Made by a program: the position numbers and the translations under genes. Source: Actinomycetota bacterium (GTDB lineage: Bacteria; Actinomycetota; Actinomycetes; UBA12327). From it: DNA of 18,119 nt. Positions within the stretch are counted from its first letter, which is position 1. Every line of letters starts with the position of its first letter. Shown here piece after piece: positions 1 to 7,736 of the stretch. The notes under the pieces were generated by a model. The model was not told the origin of the DNA and did no database searches. It worked only from the letters and a program-made list of their open reading frames with translations. The stretch is taken from assembly GCA_026392555.1 (NCBI GenBank), contig JAPLBW010000003.1, forward strand, positions 1 through 18,119, written 5' to 3'.

Positions 1-1
1 T

Positions 2-310
2 GCAGCTCGTCGCGCAGACCCCGTGATCATGGAGCCAGTGATGGCTGTCGAGGTGACCACCCCGGAAGATTTCATGGGTGAAGTCATTGGTGACCTCAAC
101 TCGCGGCGTGGACAAATTCAGGCGATGGATGAGCGGGCCGGCGTACGCGTGGTCACCGCTGTTGTCCCCCTGTCAGAGATGTTCGGCTATGTGGGAGACC
201 TACGAAGCAAGACCCAAGGCCGTGCAAGTTACTCCATGCAATTTGATTCCTACGCAGAAGTTCCTAAGAACGTCTCGCTAGAAATCATCGCTAAAGCTCG
301 GGGCGAATAA
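2..310 (+). CDS. fusA: Elongation factor G, C-terminal fragment (5' end outside window)
   Basis: EF-G is the GTPase that moves tRNA and mRNA through the ribosome after each peptide bond. Only about the last 102 codons are in the window. The reading frame is open from base 2 and first reads AARRADPVIMEPVM, the usual EF-G stretch leading into domain V. The fragment then shows the domain V signatures RRGQI, PLSEMFGYVGDLRS and TQGRASYSM, and ends KARGE-TAA, as actinobacterial EF-G does. The internal ATG at 23 is not the start, because the family sequence continues upstream of it. It lies directly before tuf, the normal str-operon arrangement. The GTPase domain cannot be assessed. Identification is secure from the domain V motifs. 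Confidence 0.95.
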   Translation, partial: AARRADPVIMEPVMAVEVTTPEDFMGEVIGDLNSRRGQIQAMDERAGVRVVTAVVPLSEMFGYVGDLRSKTQGRASYSMQFDSYAEVPKNVSLEIIAKARGE

Positions 311-324
311 CCCCGGAAACAAGG

Positions 325-344
325 GTTGAGGCTCCCGCCTCAAC
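325..344 (+). terminator. Hairpin between fusA and tuf, possible attenuator
   Basis: The 103-nt gap between fusA and tuf holds a perfect 8-bp inverted repeat, GTTGAGGC (325-332) and GCCTCAAC (337-344), with the 4-nt loop TCCC. No run of T follows, so it is at best a weak or Rho-assisted terminator, or an RNA stabiliser or processing site that sets the tuf to fusA ratio. The hairpin itself is read directly from the sequence. Its role is inferred. Confidence 0.5.
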
Positions 345-413
345 TTGCACTACCCGCACTATCAACCAATCAGACGTCGTACGGCGTGAAGATCAAGTCC
401 CGAGGAGGACGCA

Positions 414-1607
414 GTGGCGAAGGCAAAGTTTGAACGGACTAAGCCGCACGTCAACATCGGCACCGTTGGCCACATCGACCACGGTAAGACCACTCTTACC
501 GCAGCGATCACCAAGGTGCTGCATGACCGGTACCCGGACGTGAACCCATTCACGCCGTTTGACCAAATTGACAAGGCGCCAGAAGAGCGCCAACGCGGTA
601 TCACTATTTCGATTGCTCACGTGGAGTACCAGACAGAGGCGCGTCACTACGCACACGTCGACTGCCCTGGCCACGCTGACTACATCAAGAACATGATCAC
701 CGGTGCCGCCCAGATGGACGGCGCAATCCTCGTGGTTGCAGCAACCGATGGCCCCATGCCTCAGACCAAGGAGCACGTCATCTTGGCCCGCCAGGTGGGT
801 GTGCCCGCGATCGTGGTTGCCTTGAACAAGGCCGACATGGTTGACGACGAGGAAATCCTCGAGCTCGTGGAACTTGAAGTTCGCGAACTGCTCAACCAAT
901 ACGAATTCCCAGGCGATGACATTCCTGTCGTTCGCGTGTCCGCACTCAAGGCTCTTGAAGGCGACGCCGCGTGGGGCGAAAAGATCATGGAATTGATGGC
1001 TGCTGTTGATGCATCAATCCCGACTCCTGCGCGCGATGTTGAGAAGCCCTTCTTGATGCCCGTTGAAGACGTCTTCACGATCACTGGTCGTGGAACCGTT
1101 GTCACCGGTCGTATCGAGCGTGGAATCGTCAAGGTCAACGAGGAAGTCGAGATCGTCGGCATCCGCGAAGACACCCAGAAGAGCACCGTTACCGGTATCG
1201 AGATGTTCCGCAAATTGCTCGACACGGGTGAAGCTGGTGAAAACGTCGGCGTCCTGCTGCGTGGAACCAAGCGTGAAGACGTTGAGCGTGGCCAGGTTCT
1301 TTGTAAGCCTGGTTCGGTTACGCCTCACACCGAGTTCGAAGCCACGGTCTACATCTTGTCGAAGGATGAGGGTGGTCGACACACTCCGTTCTTCAACAAC
1401 TACCGCCCACAGTTCTACTTCCGGACCACTGACGTGACTGGTGTTGTGGACTTGCCGGCCGGTAAAGAGATGGTCATGCCTGGTGACGACACCGAAATGA
1501 AGGTCACTTTGATTCAGCCCATCGCCATGGAGGACGGCCTTCGCTTCGCAATCCGCGAAGGTGGCCGCACCGTGGGAGCTGGACGAGTTACCAAGATTCT
1601 CAAGTGA
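414..1607 (+). CDS. tuf: Elongation factor Tu
   Basis: EF-Tu is the GTPase that delivers aminoacyl-tRNA to the ribosomal A site in the cytoplasm. The protein has 397 residues, the usual actinobacterial length. All G motifs are present: GHIDHGKT (19-26), RGIT (61-64), DCPGH (83-87, with the catalytic His87), NKAD (138-141) and SAL (175-177). Domains 2 and 3 follow, including the TGRGTVVTGRIERG segment and the end GRVTKILK. The start is GTG at 414, with the Shine-Dalgarno sequence GAGGAGG at 402-408, and gives the family start MAKAKFERTKPHVN. It lies downstream of fusA and is closed by a strong hairpin, so it probably ends the str transcription unit. No frame damage or missing key residue is seen. 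Confidence 0.99.
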   Translation: MAKAKFERTKPHVNIGTVGHIDHGKTTLTAAITKVLHDRYPDVNPFTPFDQIDKAPEERQRGITISIAHVEYQTEARHYAHVDCPGHADYIKNMITGAAQMDGAILVVAATDGPMPQTKEHVILARQVGVPAIVVALNKADMVDDEEILELVELEVRELLNQYEFPGDDIPVVRVSALKALEGDAAWGEKIMELMAAVDASIPTPARDVEKPFLMPVEDVFTITGRGTVVTGRIERGIVKVNEEVEIVGIREDTQKSTVTGIEMFRKLLDTGEAGENVGVLLRGTKREDVERGQVLCKPGSVTPHTEFEATVYILSKDEGGRHTPFFNNYRPQFYFRTTDVTGVVDLPAGKEMVMPGDDTEMKVTLIQPIAMEDGLRFAIREGGRTVGAGRVTKILK

Positions 1608-1612
1608 TGACT

Positions 1613-1641
1613 CCGGGGCGCCAATGCTGTTGGCGCCCCGG
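1613..1641 (+). terminator. Strong hairpin terminator after tuf
   Basis: A perfect 11-bp GC-rich inverted repeat begins six bases after the tuf stop: CCGGGGCGCCA (1613-1623) and TGGCGCCCCGG (1631-1641), with a 7-nt loop. It is followed by ACCATCCACC, with no T tract. U-tract-less hairpins of this kind are common terminator candidates in GC-rich actinobacteria. The position fits a boundary between the fusA-tuf unit and the S10 cluster. Confidence 0.75.
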
Positions 1642-1692
1642 ACCATCCACCCCCTGCACTATCCGGACCACAGTTAAGGACACGTAGCCACC

Positions 1693-2001
1693 ATGGCGGG
1701 ACAAAAGATCCGCATCAGGTTGAAGGCCTATGACCACGAGGTCATCGATTCGTCAGCGCGCAAGATCGTTGACACGGTGACGCGTACTGGTGCAAAGGTC
1801 GCCGGCCCGGTGCCGTTGCCCACGGAAAAGAACGTGTTCTGTGTAATCCGTTCACCGCACAAGTACAAGGACAGTCGCGAACACTTTGAGATGCGTACGC
1901 ACAAGCGTCTCATTGACATCATTGACCCCACGCCCAAGACGGTTGATTCGCTGATGCGTCTCGACCTTCCGGCTGGTGTCGACATCGAGATCAAGCTCTA
2001 A
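1693..2001 (+). CDS. rpsJ: 30S ribosomal protein S10 (uS10)
   Basis: S10 is a small-subunit head protein and, as NusE in the best-studied bacteria, also takes part in transcription antitermination. The protein has 102 residues, the normal actinobacterial length. It contains KIRIRLKAYDHEVID near the N terminus, GPVPLPTEKNVFCVIRSPH in the middle and FEMRTHKRLIDI towards the C terminus. The ATG at 1693 follows an AAGGA at 1676-1680, a long spacing, but it gives the canonical family start. It is the first gene of the S10 cluster and is separated from tuf by a strong hairpin. An operon promoter should therefore lie in 1642-1692, but no convincing -35/-10 pair can be read there. Confidence 0.98.
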   Translation: MAGQKIRIRLKAYDHEVIDSSARKIVDTVTRTGAKVAGPVPLPTEKNVFCVIRSPHKYKDSREHFEMRTHKRLIDIIDPTPKTVDSLMRLDLPAGVDIEIKL

Positions 2002-2013
2002 GGGACTACGACA

Positions 2014-2658
2014 ATGAGCAGGCAGGTCAAGGGAGTGCTGGGCACCAAGCTCGGCATGACCCAGGTATGGGACGAGAACAACAAGATCGTCCCCGTTACG
2101 GTCATTGCGGCCGGACCATGCGTTGTTACGCAGGTTCGTACCCCTGACGTTGATGGTTACTCAGCTGTGCAACTGGCGTTTGGCGCGATTGACCCACGCA
2201 AGGTCAACAAGCCGACTGCTGGGCACTTCGCCAAGGCCGGGGTTACTCCTCGTCGCCACTTGGTTGAATTGCGCACCGACGATGCTGCTGAGTACGAGCT
2301 GGGTCAAGAAATCACCGCTGAAGTTTTTGAAGCCGGTCAACTCGTTGACGTCACCGGTACCACCAAGGGCAAGGGCTACGCCGGTGTAATGAAGCGTCAC
2401 GGCTTCGCTGGTGTGAGTTCTTCGCACGGTTCCCACAAGAACCACCGCAAGCCTGGTTCGATCGGCGCTTGCGCCACTCCAGGCCGCGTGTTCCGCGGTA
2501 CGCGCATGGCCGGCCGGATGGGTGGCGATCGCCAGACCACTCAGAGCCTGACCGTCCACTCCATTGACGCCGAAAAGGGCTTGGTCTTGGTAAAGGGCGC
2601 AATCCCTGGTCCCAAGGGTGGACTCGTCTTGGTTCGTAACGCCGTGAAGGGAGCCTGA
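2014..2658 (+). CDS. rplC: 50S ribosomal protein L3 (uL3)
   Basis: L3 binds 23S rRNA early in large-subunit assembly and reaches towards the peptidyl-transferase centre. Length is 214 residues, as in other actinobacteria. The N terminus shows GVLGTKLGMTQVW. The central extension contains HGSHKNHRKPGSIG followed by ACATPGRVFRG and RMAGRMGG. In E. coli the equivalent of GSIGQ carries a glutamine methylated by PrmB; here that position is alanine, so that modification cannot occur at this site. It starts 12 nt after rpsJ, with AAGGGA at 2000-2005 as ribosome-binding site. The gene is intact. Confidence 0.98.
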   Translation: MSRQVKGVLGTKLGMTQVWDENNKIVPVTVIAAGPCVVTQVRTPDVDGYSAVQLAFGAIDPRKVNKPTAGHFAKAGVTPRRHLVELRTDDAAEYELGQEITAEVFEAGQLVDVTGTTKGKGYAGVMKRHGFAGVSSSHGSHKNHRKPGSIGACATPGRVFRGTRMAGRMGGDRQTTQSLTVHSIDAEKGLVLVKGAIPGPKGGLVLVRNAVKGA

Positions 2659-2660
2659 CG

Positions 2661-3344
2661 ATGACCAGCATTGACGTGCGCACCCCAACGGGCGAGACCA
2701 AGGGCAGCATTGAACTGCCCGAGGAAATTTTTGATGTGACGGTCAACATTCCGTTGATCCACCAGGTTGTTGTGGCTCAGTTGGCTGCTGCTCGTCAGGG
2801 CACCCACTCCACCAAGACTCGCGGCGAAGTCCGCGGTGGTGGTAAGAAGCCCTACGCGCAGAAGGGAACTGGTCGCGCCCGTCAGGGTTCGATCCGCTCA
2901 CCTCAGTTCGCCGGTGGTGGAGTAGTGCACGGACCTAAGCCTCGTGACTACAGCCAGCGGACCCCCAAGAAGATGAAGGCCGCTGCGTTGCGTGGGGCTT
3001 TGTCGGATCGCGCTCGCAATGGTCGCGTGCACGTCCTGACGTCATTCATTGATGGCAGGGCACCTTCGACCAAGGAAGCTCTTAGCGCGATCAGCAACTT
3101 GACCGAGCGTAAGAACATCTTGGTTGTCTTGGACCGCACCGAGGAGTCCTCGTGGCGTTCATTGCGCAACCTGGGCAACATTCACTTGATCACGCCAGAC
3201 CAGTTGAACACCTACGACGTCCTGGTCAGTGACGATGTGGTCTTCACGAAGGCATCGATCGACACCTTCCTTGAGGGCGCGCCTCGCGGCAAGTCGGTCA
3301 AGGCTGTTGCATCCGAGTCCGAGATTGATGGGAGCGACGCATGA
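2661..3344 (+). CDS. rplD: 50S ribosomal protein L4 (uL4)
   Basis: L4 lines the peptide exit tunnel. In E. coli it also represses the S10 operon, which is not shown for actinobacteria. The protein has 227 residues. The conserved tunnel-loop region is clear: STKTRGEVRGGGKKPYAQKG followed by TGRARQGSIRSPQFAGGG and HGPKPRDY. The C-terminal part contains the LVLD-like NILVVLDRTEES strand and ends in a charged tail. The ATG at 2661 is two bases after the rplC stop and is preceded by AAGGGAG at 2647-2653. It overlaps rplW by 4 nt, which suggests translational coupling. Confidence 0.98.
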   Translation: MTSIDVRTPTGETKGSIELPEEIFDVTVNIPLIHQVVVAQLAAARQGTHSTKTRGEVRGGGKKPYAQKGTGRARQGSIRSPQFAGGGVVHGPKPRDYSQRTPKKMKAAALRGALSDRARNGRVHVLTSFIDGRAPSTKEALSAISNLTERKNILVVLDRTEESSWRSLRNLGNIHLITPDQLNTYDVLVSDDVVFTKASIDTFLEGAPRGKSVKAVASESEIDGSDA

Positions 3345-3640
3345 GAATCGCTGATCCGCGCGACATTTTGCTTGCGCCCGTGGTCTCCGAGAAGAGCTAC
3401 AGCCTTCTTGACGAGAACAAGTACACCTTCTTGGTTGACCCTCGGGCCAACAAGACTCAGATCAAGATCGCCGTTGAACAGGTTTTCAACGTCACCGTCT
3501 TGTCGGTTAACACTGCCAACCGTCAGGGCAAGCGCATCCGTACGAGGTCAGGATTTGGTCGCCGTGCAGCTACTAAGCGCGCGATTGTCAGTGTCACACC
3601 AGGTCAGCGCATCGACATTTTCGGAGGGCCGGTCTCCTAA
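3341..3640 (+). CDS. rplW: 50S ribosomal protein L23 (uL23)
   Basis: L23 sits at the exit of the peptide tunnel and is the docking site for trigger factor and SRP. It has 99 residues, with the typical APVVSEKSYSLLDENKYTF start, the ANKTQIKIAVEQVFNV helix and the basic GKRIRTRSGFGRR loop. The start ATG at 3341 overlaps the rplD stop in an ATGA arrangement and is preceded by GGGAG at 3330-3334. No anomalies are seen. Confidence 0.97.
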   Translation: MRIADPRDILLAPVVSEKSYSLLDENKYTFLVDPRANKTQIKIAVEQVFNVTVLSVNTANRQGKRIRTRSGFGRRAATKRAIVSVTPGQRIDIFGGPVS

Positions 3641-3674
3641 GGACCGACTCACCTAACGATTAAGGGAAAACACC

Positions 3675-4511
3675 ATGGGTATCCGTAAGTACAAGCCGAC
3701 AACACCAGGCCGTCGTGGCTCAAGTGTTGCCGACTTCGCTGAGATCACGCGGTCTCAGCCGGAGAAGTCGTTGGTGCGCCCGCTGCACAGCAAGGGTGGA
3801 CGTAACAACACCGGTCGGATCACGACTCGTCACCAAGGTGGCGGCCACAAGCGTGCCTACCGTCTTATTGACTTCCGCCGTGCGGATAAGGATGGCGTTC
3901 CCGCCACCGTTGCTCACAGTGAGTACGACCCCAACCGCACCGCGCGTATTGCCTTGCTGCACTACGCCGATGGCGAGAAGCGTTACATCATTGCCCCTAA
4001 CAAGGTGGCGCAAGGCGACAAGATCGAAAGTGGTCCCACCGCCGACATCAAGCCCGGAAACAACTTGCCTTTGCGTAACATCCCCGTCGGTACCCTGATT
4101 CACGCTATTGAATTGCGTCCCGGTGGCGGCGCCAAGCTGGCTCGTTCAGCTGGTGCCAGCGTGCAGCTCGTCGCCAAGGAAGGTCGCTTCGCTCAGTTGC
4201 GTCTGCCCTCTGGCGAAATCCGCAACGTGGATGTGCGTAACCGCGCCACTGTTGGAGAGGTCGGCAACGCCGAACAATCCAACATCAACTGGGGTAAGGC
4301 CGGCCGTATGCGTTGGAAGGGCAAGCGCCCAACCGTTCGTGGTGTGGCTATGAACCCGGTTGACCACCCACACGGTGGTGGTGAAGGTAAGACCTCCGGT
4401 GGTCGTCACCCAGTGAGTCCTTGGGGACAAGCCGAAGGCCGTACCCGCAAGAAGAACAAAGCAAGTGACAAGTACATCGTCCGTCGCCGCAAGTCGAACA
4501 AGAAGCGCTAG
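3675..4511 (+). CDS. rplB: 50S ribosomal protein L2 (uL2)
   Basis: L2 is a highly conserved large-subunit protein needed for subunit association and peptidyl-transferase activity. Length is 278 residues, normal for the family. The sequence shows GRRGSSVADFAEIT near the start, RHQGGGHKRAYRLIDFRR at about 52-69, and the universally conserved AMNPVDHPHGGGEGK. His231 in that segment corresponds to the functionally important His229 of E. coli L2. The basic C terminus ends RRRKSNKKR. The ATG at 3675 follows AAGGGA at 3662-3667. It lies between rplW and rpsS, as in nearly all bacteria. Confidence 0.99.
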   Translation: MGIRKYKPTTPGRRGSSVADFAEITRSQPEKSLVRPLHSKGGRNNTGRITTRHQGGGHKRAYRLIDFRRADKDGVPATVAHSEYDPNRTARIALLHYADGEKRYIIAPNKVAQGDKIESGPTADIKPGNNLPLRNIPVGTLIHAIELRPGGGAKLARSAGASVQLVAKEGRFAQLRLPSGEIRNVDVRNRATVGEVGNAEQSNINWGKAGRMRWKGKRPTVRGVAMNPVDHPHGGGEGKTSGGRHPVSPWGQAEGRTRKKNKASDKYIVRRRKSNKKR

Positions 4512-4523
4512 GAGTACTAGTTC

Positions 4524-4805
4524 ATGCCTCGCAGTTTGAAAAAGGGTCCGTTCGTCGACGACCATCTGATGAAGAAGGTCGTCGCTCAAAACGAGGCCGG
4601 CACGAAAAACGTCATCAAGACGTGGTCGCGCCGCTCCATGATCGTGCCTGCCATGCTCGGCCACACCATGGCCGTTCACGATGGTCGCAAGCACGTGCCG
4701 GTTTTTGTCTCGGAATCCATGGTTGGTCACAAGCTCGGTGAGTTTGCTCCCACCCGTACCTTCCGCGGCCACATCAAGGACGACCGAAAGTCCCGTAACC
4801 GCTAA
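4524..4805 (+). CDS. rpsS: 30S ribosomal protein S19 (uS19)
   Basis: S19 lies in the 30S head, where it contacts S13 and the A-site tRNA. The 93-residue protein begins MPRSLKKGPFVDDHL and contains TWSRRSMIVPAMLGHT, the HVPVFV strand and GEFAPTRTFRGH, all hallmark family segments. The start ATG at 4524 is placed by AGGAG at 4510-4514, which overlaps the rplB stop codon. Length matches actinobacterial S19 exactly and no damage is seen. Confidence 0.98.
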   Translation: MPRSLKKGPFVDDHLMKKVVAQNEAGTKNVIKTWSRRSMIVPAMLGHTMAVHDGRKHVPVFVSESMVGHKLGEFAPTRTFRGHIKDDRKSRNR

Positions 4806-4854
4806 ACAGCGTTTGCATCAAGAGTTCAGTTCACACACGAGTCAGGAGTAAGAC

Positions 4855-5211
4855 ATGGAAGCCAGGGCCCAGGCGCGGTACGTCCGCGTTACGCCCATGA
4901 AGGCACGACGGGTCGTTGACCTGATTCGTGGTCTTCCGGCGGCCGATGCTGCAGCAATTCTGCGGTTCGCCCCGCAGGCTGCAAGCGAGCCCGTGGGCAA
5001 GGTCCTCGCTAGCGCGGTGGCCAACGCAGAGAACAACTTGCGCATCAACCCCGCAACCCTGATCGTGTCGGAGGCCTACGTTGACGAAGGCCCGACCATG
5101 AAGCGTTTCCGTCCGCGCGCCCAAGGCCGTGCGTACCGCATCCGTAAGCGCACCAGCCACATCACCGTTGTTGTTGCTTCGGTTGATCAATCGAAGGGTG
5201 GGACCAACTAG
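4855..5211 (+). CDS. rplV: 50S ribosomal protein L22 (uL22)
   Basis: L22 contacts all domains of 23S rRNA and, together with L4, forms the constriction of the exit tunnel. The protein has 118 residues. Visible motifs are ARYVRVTPMKARRVVDLIRG at the N terminus, SAVANAENN in the middle, and the tunnel hairpin region TMKRFRPRAQGRAYRIRKRT. The start ATG at 4855 follows AGGAG at 4844-4848. Its TAG stop shares one base with the GTG start of rpsC, so the two genes are probably translationally coupled. Confidence 0.98.
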   Translation: MEARAQARYVRVTPMKARRVVDLIRGLPAADAAAILRFAPQAASEPVGKVLASAVANAENNLRINPATLIVSEAYVDEGPTMKRFRPRAQGRAYRIRKRTSHITVVVASVDQSKGGTN

Positions 5212-6047
5212 TGGGCCAGAAAGTTAACCCCCATGGTTTCCGACTTGGAATTACTTCCGAGTTTCGGTCGCGTTGGTTTGCTGACAGCAGTGCTGTCGGT
5301 CAGCGTTACCGCGACTACATCAAGGAAGACGTCGCCATCCGCGAACTCATGACTAAGGGCATGGAGCGCGCCGGAATTTCTCGCGTCGAAATCGAGCGCA
5401 CCCGTGATCGCGTTCGCGTGGATATCCACACCGCACGCCCCGGCATCGTCATTGGTCGCCGTGGCGCCGAAGCAGACCGCATCCGTGGCGATCTGGAAAC
5501 GCTCACCGGCAAGCAGGTCCAGTTGAACATTCTTGAGGTCAAGAACCCTGAGATTGACGCACAACTTGTGGCTCAGGGTGTTGCTGAGCAACTCTCCAGC
5601 CGTGTTTCGTTCCGTCGTGCCATGCGTAAGTCCATGCAGGGGACCATGAAGTCTGGTGCCAAGGGCATCCGAGTTCAGGTGTCAGGCCGTTTGGGCGGCG
5701 CTGAAATGTCACGCTCGGAGTTCTACCGCGAAGGTCGTGTGCCGCTGCACACCCTGCGTGCCGACATTGACTACGGCTTCTACGAGGCCCGTACCACCTT
5801 CGGTCGCATTGGTGTCAAGGTCTGGATCTACAAGGGTGACCTCATCGGTGGCCGTGCAGAGCGTGCCCAGAAGGAAGCCTTGGAGCGCGCTGCTAGTCGC
5901 GGCCGTCCCTCGACTCCTCGCACCGGTGGTCGGCCACGCCGTGCCGAAGCCGATGCCCCTGTCATCACCTCGGAATCTGCTGAGTCCGTGGCAGTGATTA
6001 CCGAAGCTCCTCCTGTTGTTGTTGCTGAAACCACTGAGGGGGCATGA
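5211..6047 (+). CDS. rpsC: 30S ribosomal protein S3 (uS3)
   Basis: S3 is at the mRNA entry side of the 30S head and, with S4 and S5, takes part in mRNA unwinding. It has 278 residues, the length expected for actinobacteria, which carry a C-terminal extension. It begins MGQKVNPHGFRLGI. The KH domain has its GxxG loop at G82-R-R-G85 in a VIGRRGAEADRIR context. The C-terminal domain includes SGRLGGAEMSRSE and the PLHTLRADIDYG segment. The tail after about residue 228 is low in complexity and rich in Ala, Val, Thr and Glu. The start is GTG at 5211, overlapping the rplV stop by one base. Confidence 0.98.
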   Translation: MGQKVNPHGFRLGITSEFRSRWFADSSAVGQRYRDYIKEDVAIRELMTKGMERAGISRVEIERTRDRVRVDIHTARPGIVIGRRGAEADRIRGDLETLTGKQVQLNILEVKNPEIDAQLVAQGVAEQLSSRVSFRRAMRKSMQGTMKSGAKGIRVQVSGRLGGAEMSRSEFYREGRVPLHTLRADIDYGFYEARTTFGRIGVKVWIYKGDLIGGRAERAQKEALERAASRGRPSTPRTGGRPRRAEADAPVITSESAESVAVITEAPPVVVAETTEGA

Positions 6048-6048
6048 C

Positions 6049-6468
6049 ATGTTGATTCCCCGCAAAGTGAAGTACCGCAAGCAGCACCGCCCGGATCGTC
6101 ACGGTGCAGCTTCTGGTGGTACTCGCGTAGTTTTCGGCGAATGGGGCATTCAAGCCCTTGAGCCGGCTTATGTCACCAACCGTCAGATTGAGGCTGCTCG
6201 TATTGCGATCACGCGTCACATCCGTCGTGGTGGCAAGGTCTGGATCACTATCTACCCAGACCGCCCGTTGACCAAGAAGCCTGCTGAAACCCGCATGGGT
6301 TCTGGTAAGGGTTCACCCGAATGGTGGGTGGCCAACGTTAAGCCCGGACGCGTGATGTTCGAGTTGTCTTTCCCCAACGAAAAAGTGGCGAAAGAAGCTT
6401 TGACCCGCGCCGTGCACAAGCTTCCGATGAAGTGCCGAATTATTCGGCGCGAGGCAGGTGAGGCATAA
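6049..6468 (+). CDS. rplP: 50S ribosomal protein L16 (uL16)
   Basis: L16 helps shape the A-site region of the large subunit near the peptidyl-transferase centre. I chose the ATG at 6049, giving the canonical start MLIPRKVKYRKQHR and 139 residues. An earlier in-frame TTG/ATG extension would lie inside rpsC and is not conserved. A purine-rich Shine-Dalgarno, GAGGGGG at 6036-6042, precedes the chosen start. Other signatures are GEWGIQALEPAYVT, the ITRHIRRGGKVWI segment and the conserved RMGSGKGSPEWWVA. It lies one base after the rpsC stop and directly abuts rpmC. Confidence 0.98.
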   Translation: MLIPRKVKYRKQHRPDRHGAASGGTRVVFGEWGIQALEPAYVTNRQIEAARIAITRHIRRGGKVWITIYPDRPLTKKPAETRMGSGKGSPEWWVANVKPGRVMFELSFPNEKVAKEALTRAVHKLPMKCRIIRREAGEA

Positions 6469-6699
6469 ATGGCCGTCAACGCCAGTATTACGGAGATCCG
6501 CGATCTCGATGACGAAGCATTGGTCATCAAGTTGCGCGAATCAAAGGAAGAACTGTTCAACCTTAGGTTTCAAGCGGCCACTGGTCAGCTTGAAAGTCAT
6601 GGACGTCTGCGTTCAGTCCGCAAGGACATTGCGCGGATTTACACCATCATGCGTGAGCGCGAGCTCGGCATTACCTCCTACGAAGGCGGTGCAGCATGA
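6469..6699 (+). CDS. rpmC: 50S ribosomal protein L29 (uL29)
   Basis: L29 is a small helical protein near the tunnel exit, next to L23. The 76-residue protein shows the typical LRDLDDEAL-like start (here EIRDLDDEALVIKLRESKEE), ELFNLRFQAATGQLES and the VRKDIARIYTIMRERE helix. The ATG at 6469 is immediately after the rplP stop, with no spacer. The end overlaps rpsQ in an ATGA arrangement. Length is normal for actinobacteria. Confidence 0.96.
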   Translation: MAVNASITEIRDLDDEALVIKLRESKEELFNLRFQAATGQLESHGRLRSVRKDIARIYTIMRERELGITSYEGGAA

Positions 6700-6965
6700 G
6701 TGAAAACAGCATCGATCGCACAGACCGCAAGGTGCGTGAAGGTCTGGTCGTCAGCGACAAGATGGATAAGACCGTCGTCGTCGCCGTCGAAGACCGCTTC
6801 AAGCACGCGGTTTACAGCAAGGTCGTCCGCCGTACCAACAAGCTCAAGGCCCACGATGAAGACAACGCTGCCGGTATCGGTGACCGCGTTTTGATCATGG
6901 AAACCCGCCCACTCTCAGCCACCAAGCGCTGGCGAGTGGTTGAAATTCTCGAAAAGGCCAAGTAA
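6696..6965 (+). CDS. rpsQ: 30S ribosomal protein S17 (uS17)
   Basis: S17 is a primary 16S rRNA-binding protein of the small-subunit body. It has 89 residues and contains REGLVVSDKMDKTVVVAVED, KVVRRTNKLKAHDEDN, the GDRVLIMETRPLSATKRWR core and the C-terminal VVEILEKAK. The start ATG at 6696 overlaps the end of rpmC by 4 nt, consistent with coupled translation. A 61-nt spacer separates it from rplN. Confidence 0.97.
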   Translation: MSENSIDRTDRKVREGLVVSDKMDKTVVVAVEDRFKHAVYSKVVRRTNKLKAHDEDNAAGIGDRVLIMETRPLSATKRWRVVEILEKAK

Positions 6966-7026
6966 CACCCACCCGTCCGTTCCGCCAGGCTCGGTAAGAG
7001 AACCAGCAGACACTTCAGGAGTAATC

Positions 7027-7395
7027 GTGATCCAGCAGGAGTCGCGGCTTCGCGTCGCCGACAACACCGGTGCCAAGGAAATCTTGTGCATCCGCGTTCT
7101 CGGCGGTTCGGGTCGGCGTTATGCCGGTATCGGTGACGTCATCGTCGCCACAGTCAAGGACGCCATCCCCGGTGGCGGTGTGAAGAAGGGTGACGTCGTC
7201 AGGGCAGTCATTGTTCGCACTACCAAGGAGCGTCGTCGTCCCGATGGTTCGTACATCAAGTTCGACGAGAACGCTGCTGTCATCCTCAAGGGCGATGGTG
7301 AACCTCGTGGTACCCGCATCTTTGGTCCAGTCGGCCGTGAACTTCGCGACAAGAAGTTCATGAAGATCATTTCGTTAGCGCCGGAGGTGCTCTGA
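7027..7395 (+). CDS. rplN: 50S ribosomal protein L14 (uL14)
   Basis: L14 lies at the subunit interface and binds 16S rRNA helix 14 in the assembled ribosome. I chose GTG at 7027, which gives the canonical start MIQQESRLRVADNTGAKE and exactly 122 residues, the near-universal L14 length. The open frame reaches back to 6940, but that extension lies in rpsQ and the spacer and is not conserved. AGGAG at 7017-7021 supports this start. Other signatures are GGGVKKGDVVRAVIVRT and GTRIFGPVGRELRDKKFMKI. Its TGA overlaps the rplX ATG. Confidence 0.98.
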   Translation: MIQQESRLRVADNTGAKEILCIRVLGGSGRRYAGIGDVIVATVKDAIPGGGVKKGDVVRAVIVRTTKERRRPDGSYIKFDENAAVILKGDGEPRGTRIFGPVGRELRDKKFMKIISLAPEVL

Positions 7396-7736
7396 TGAAC
7401 ATCAAAAAGGGCGATCTCGTACAGGTCATTTCAGGACGCGACAAGGGTCTCCAGGGCAAGGTCATCGCGGCCTACCCCGAGACTGACAAGCTCCTGGTTG
7501 AGGGTGTGAACCGCGTAACGCGTCACACCAAGGTCGAGCAGACGCAGTTTGGTTCCAAGCAAGGCGGGATCATCACCACTGAGGCTCCGATCCACGTCAG
7601 CAACGTCATGTTGGTGGACCCCGAGACCAAGAAGCCCACGCGCGTTGGCTTCCGCAAGGAATCTGTGGACCTGCCTAATGGTGGCACCAAAGAGCGCAGC
7701 GTGCGAATTTCAAAGCGAACCGGTAAGGACATCTGA
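7395..7736 (+). CDS. rplX: 50S ribosomal protein L24 (uL24)
   Basis: L24 initiates large-subunit assembly by binding the 5' region of 23S rRNA. It has 113 residues with an N-terminal KOW motif: KKGDLVQVISGRDKGLQGKV. The GVNRVTRHTK and PIHVSNVMLVDP segments follow. The ATG at 7395 overlaps the rplN stop (TGATG) and its own stop overlaps rplE in the same way, so rplN-rplX-rplE look tightly coupled. It is a few residues longer than many homologues because of its C-terminal end; nothing is missing. Confidence 0.97.
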   Translation: MNIKKGDLVQVISGRDKGLQGKVIAAYPETDKLLVEGVNRVTRHTKVEQTQFGSKQGGIITTEAPIHVSNVMLVDPETKKPTRVGFRKESVDLPNGGTKERSVRISKRTGKDI

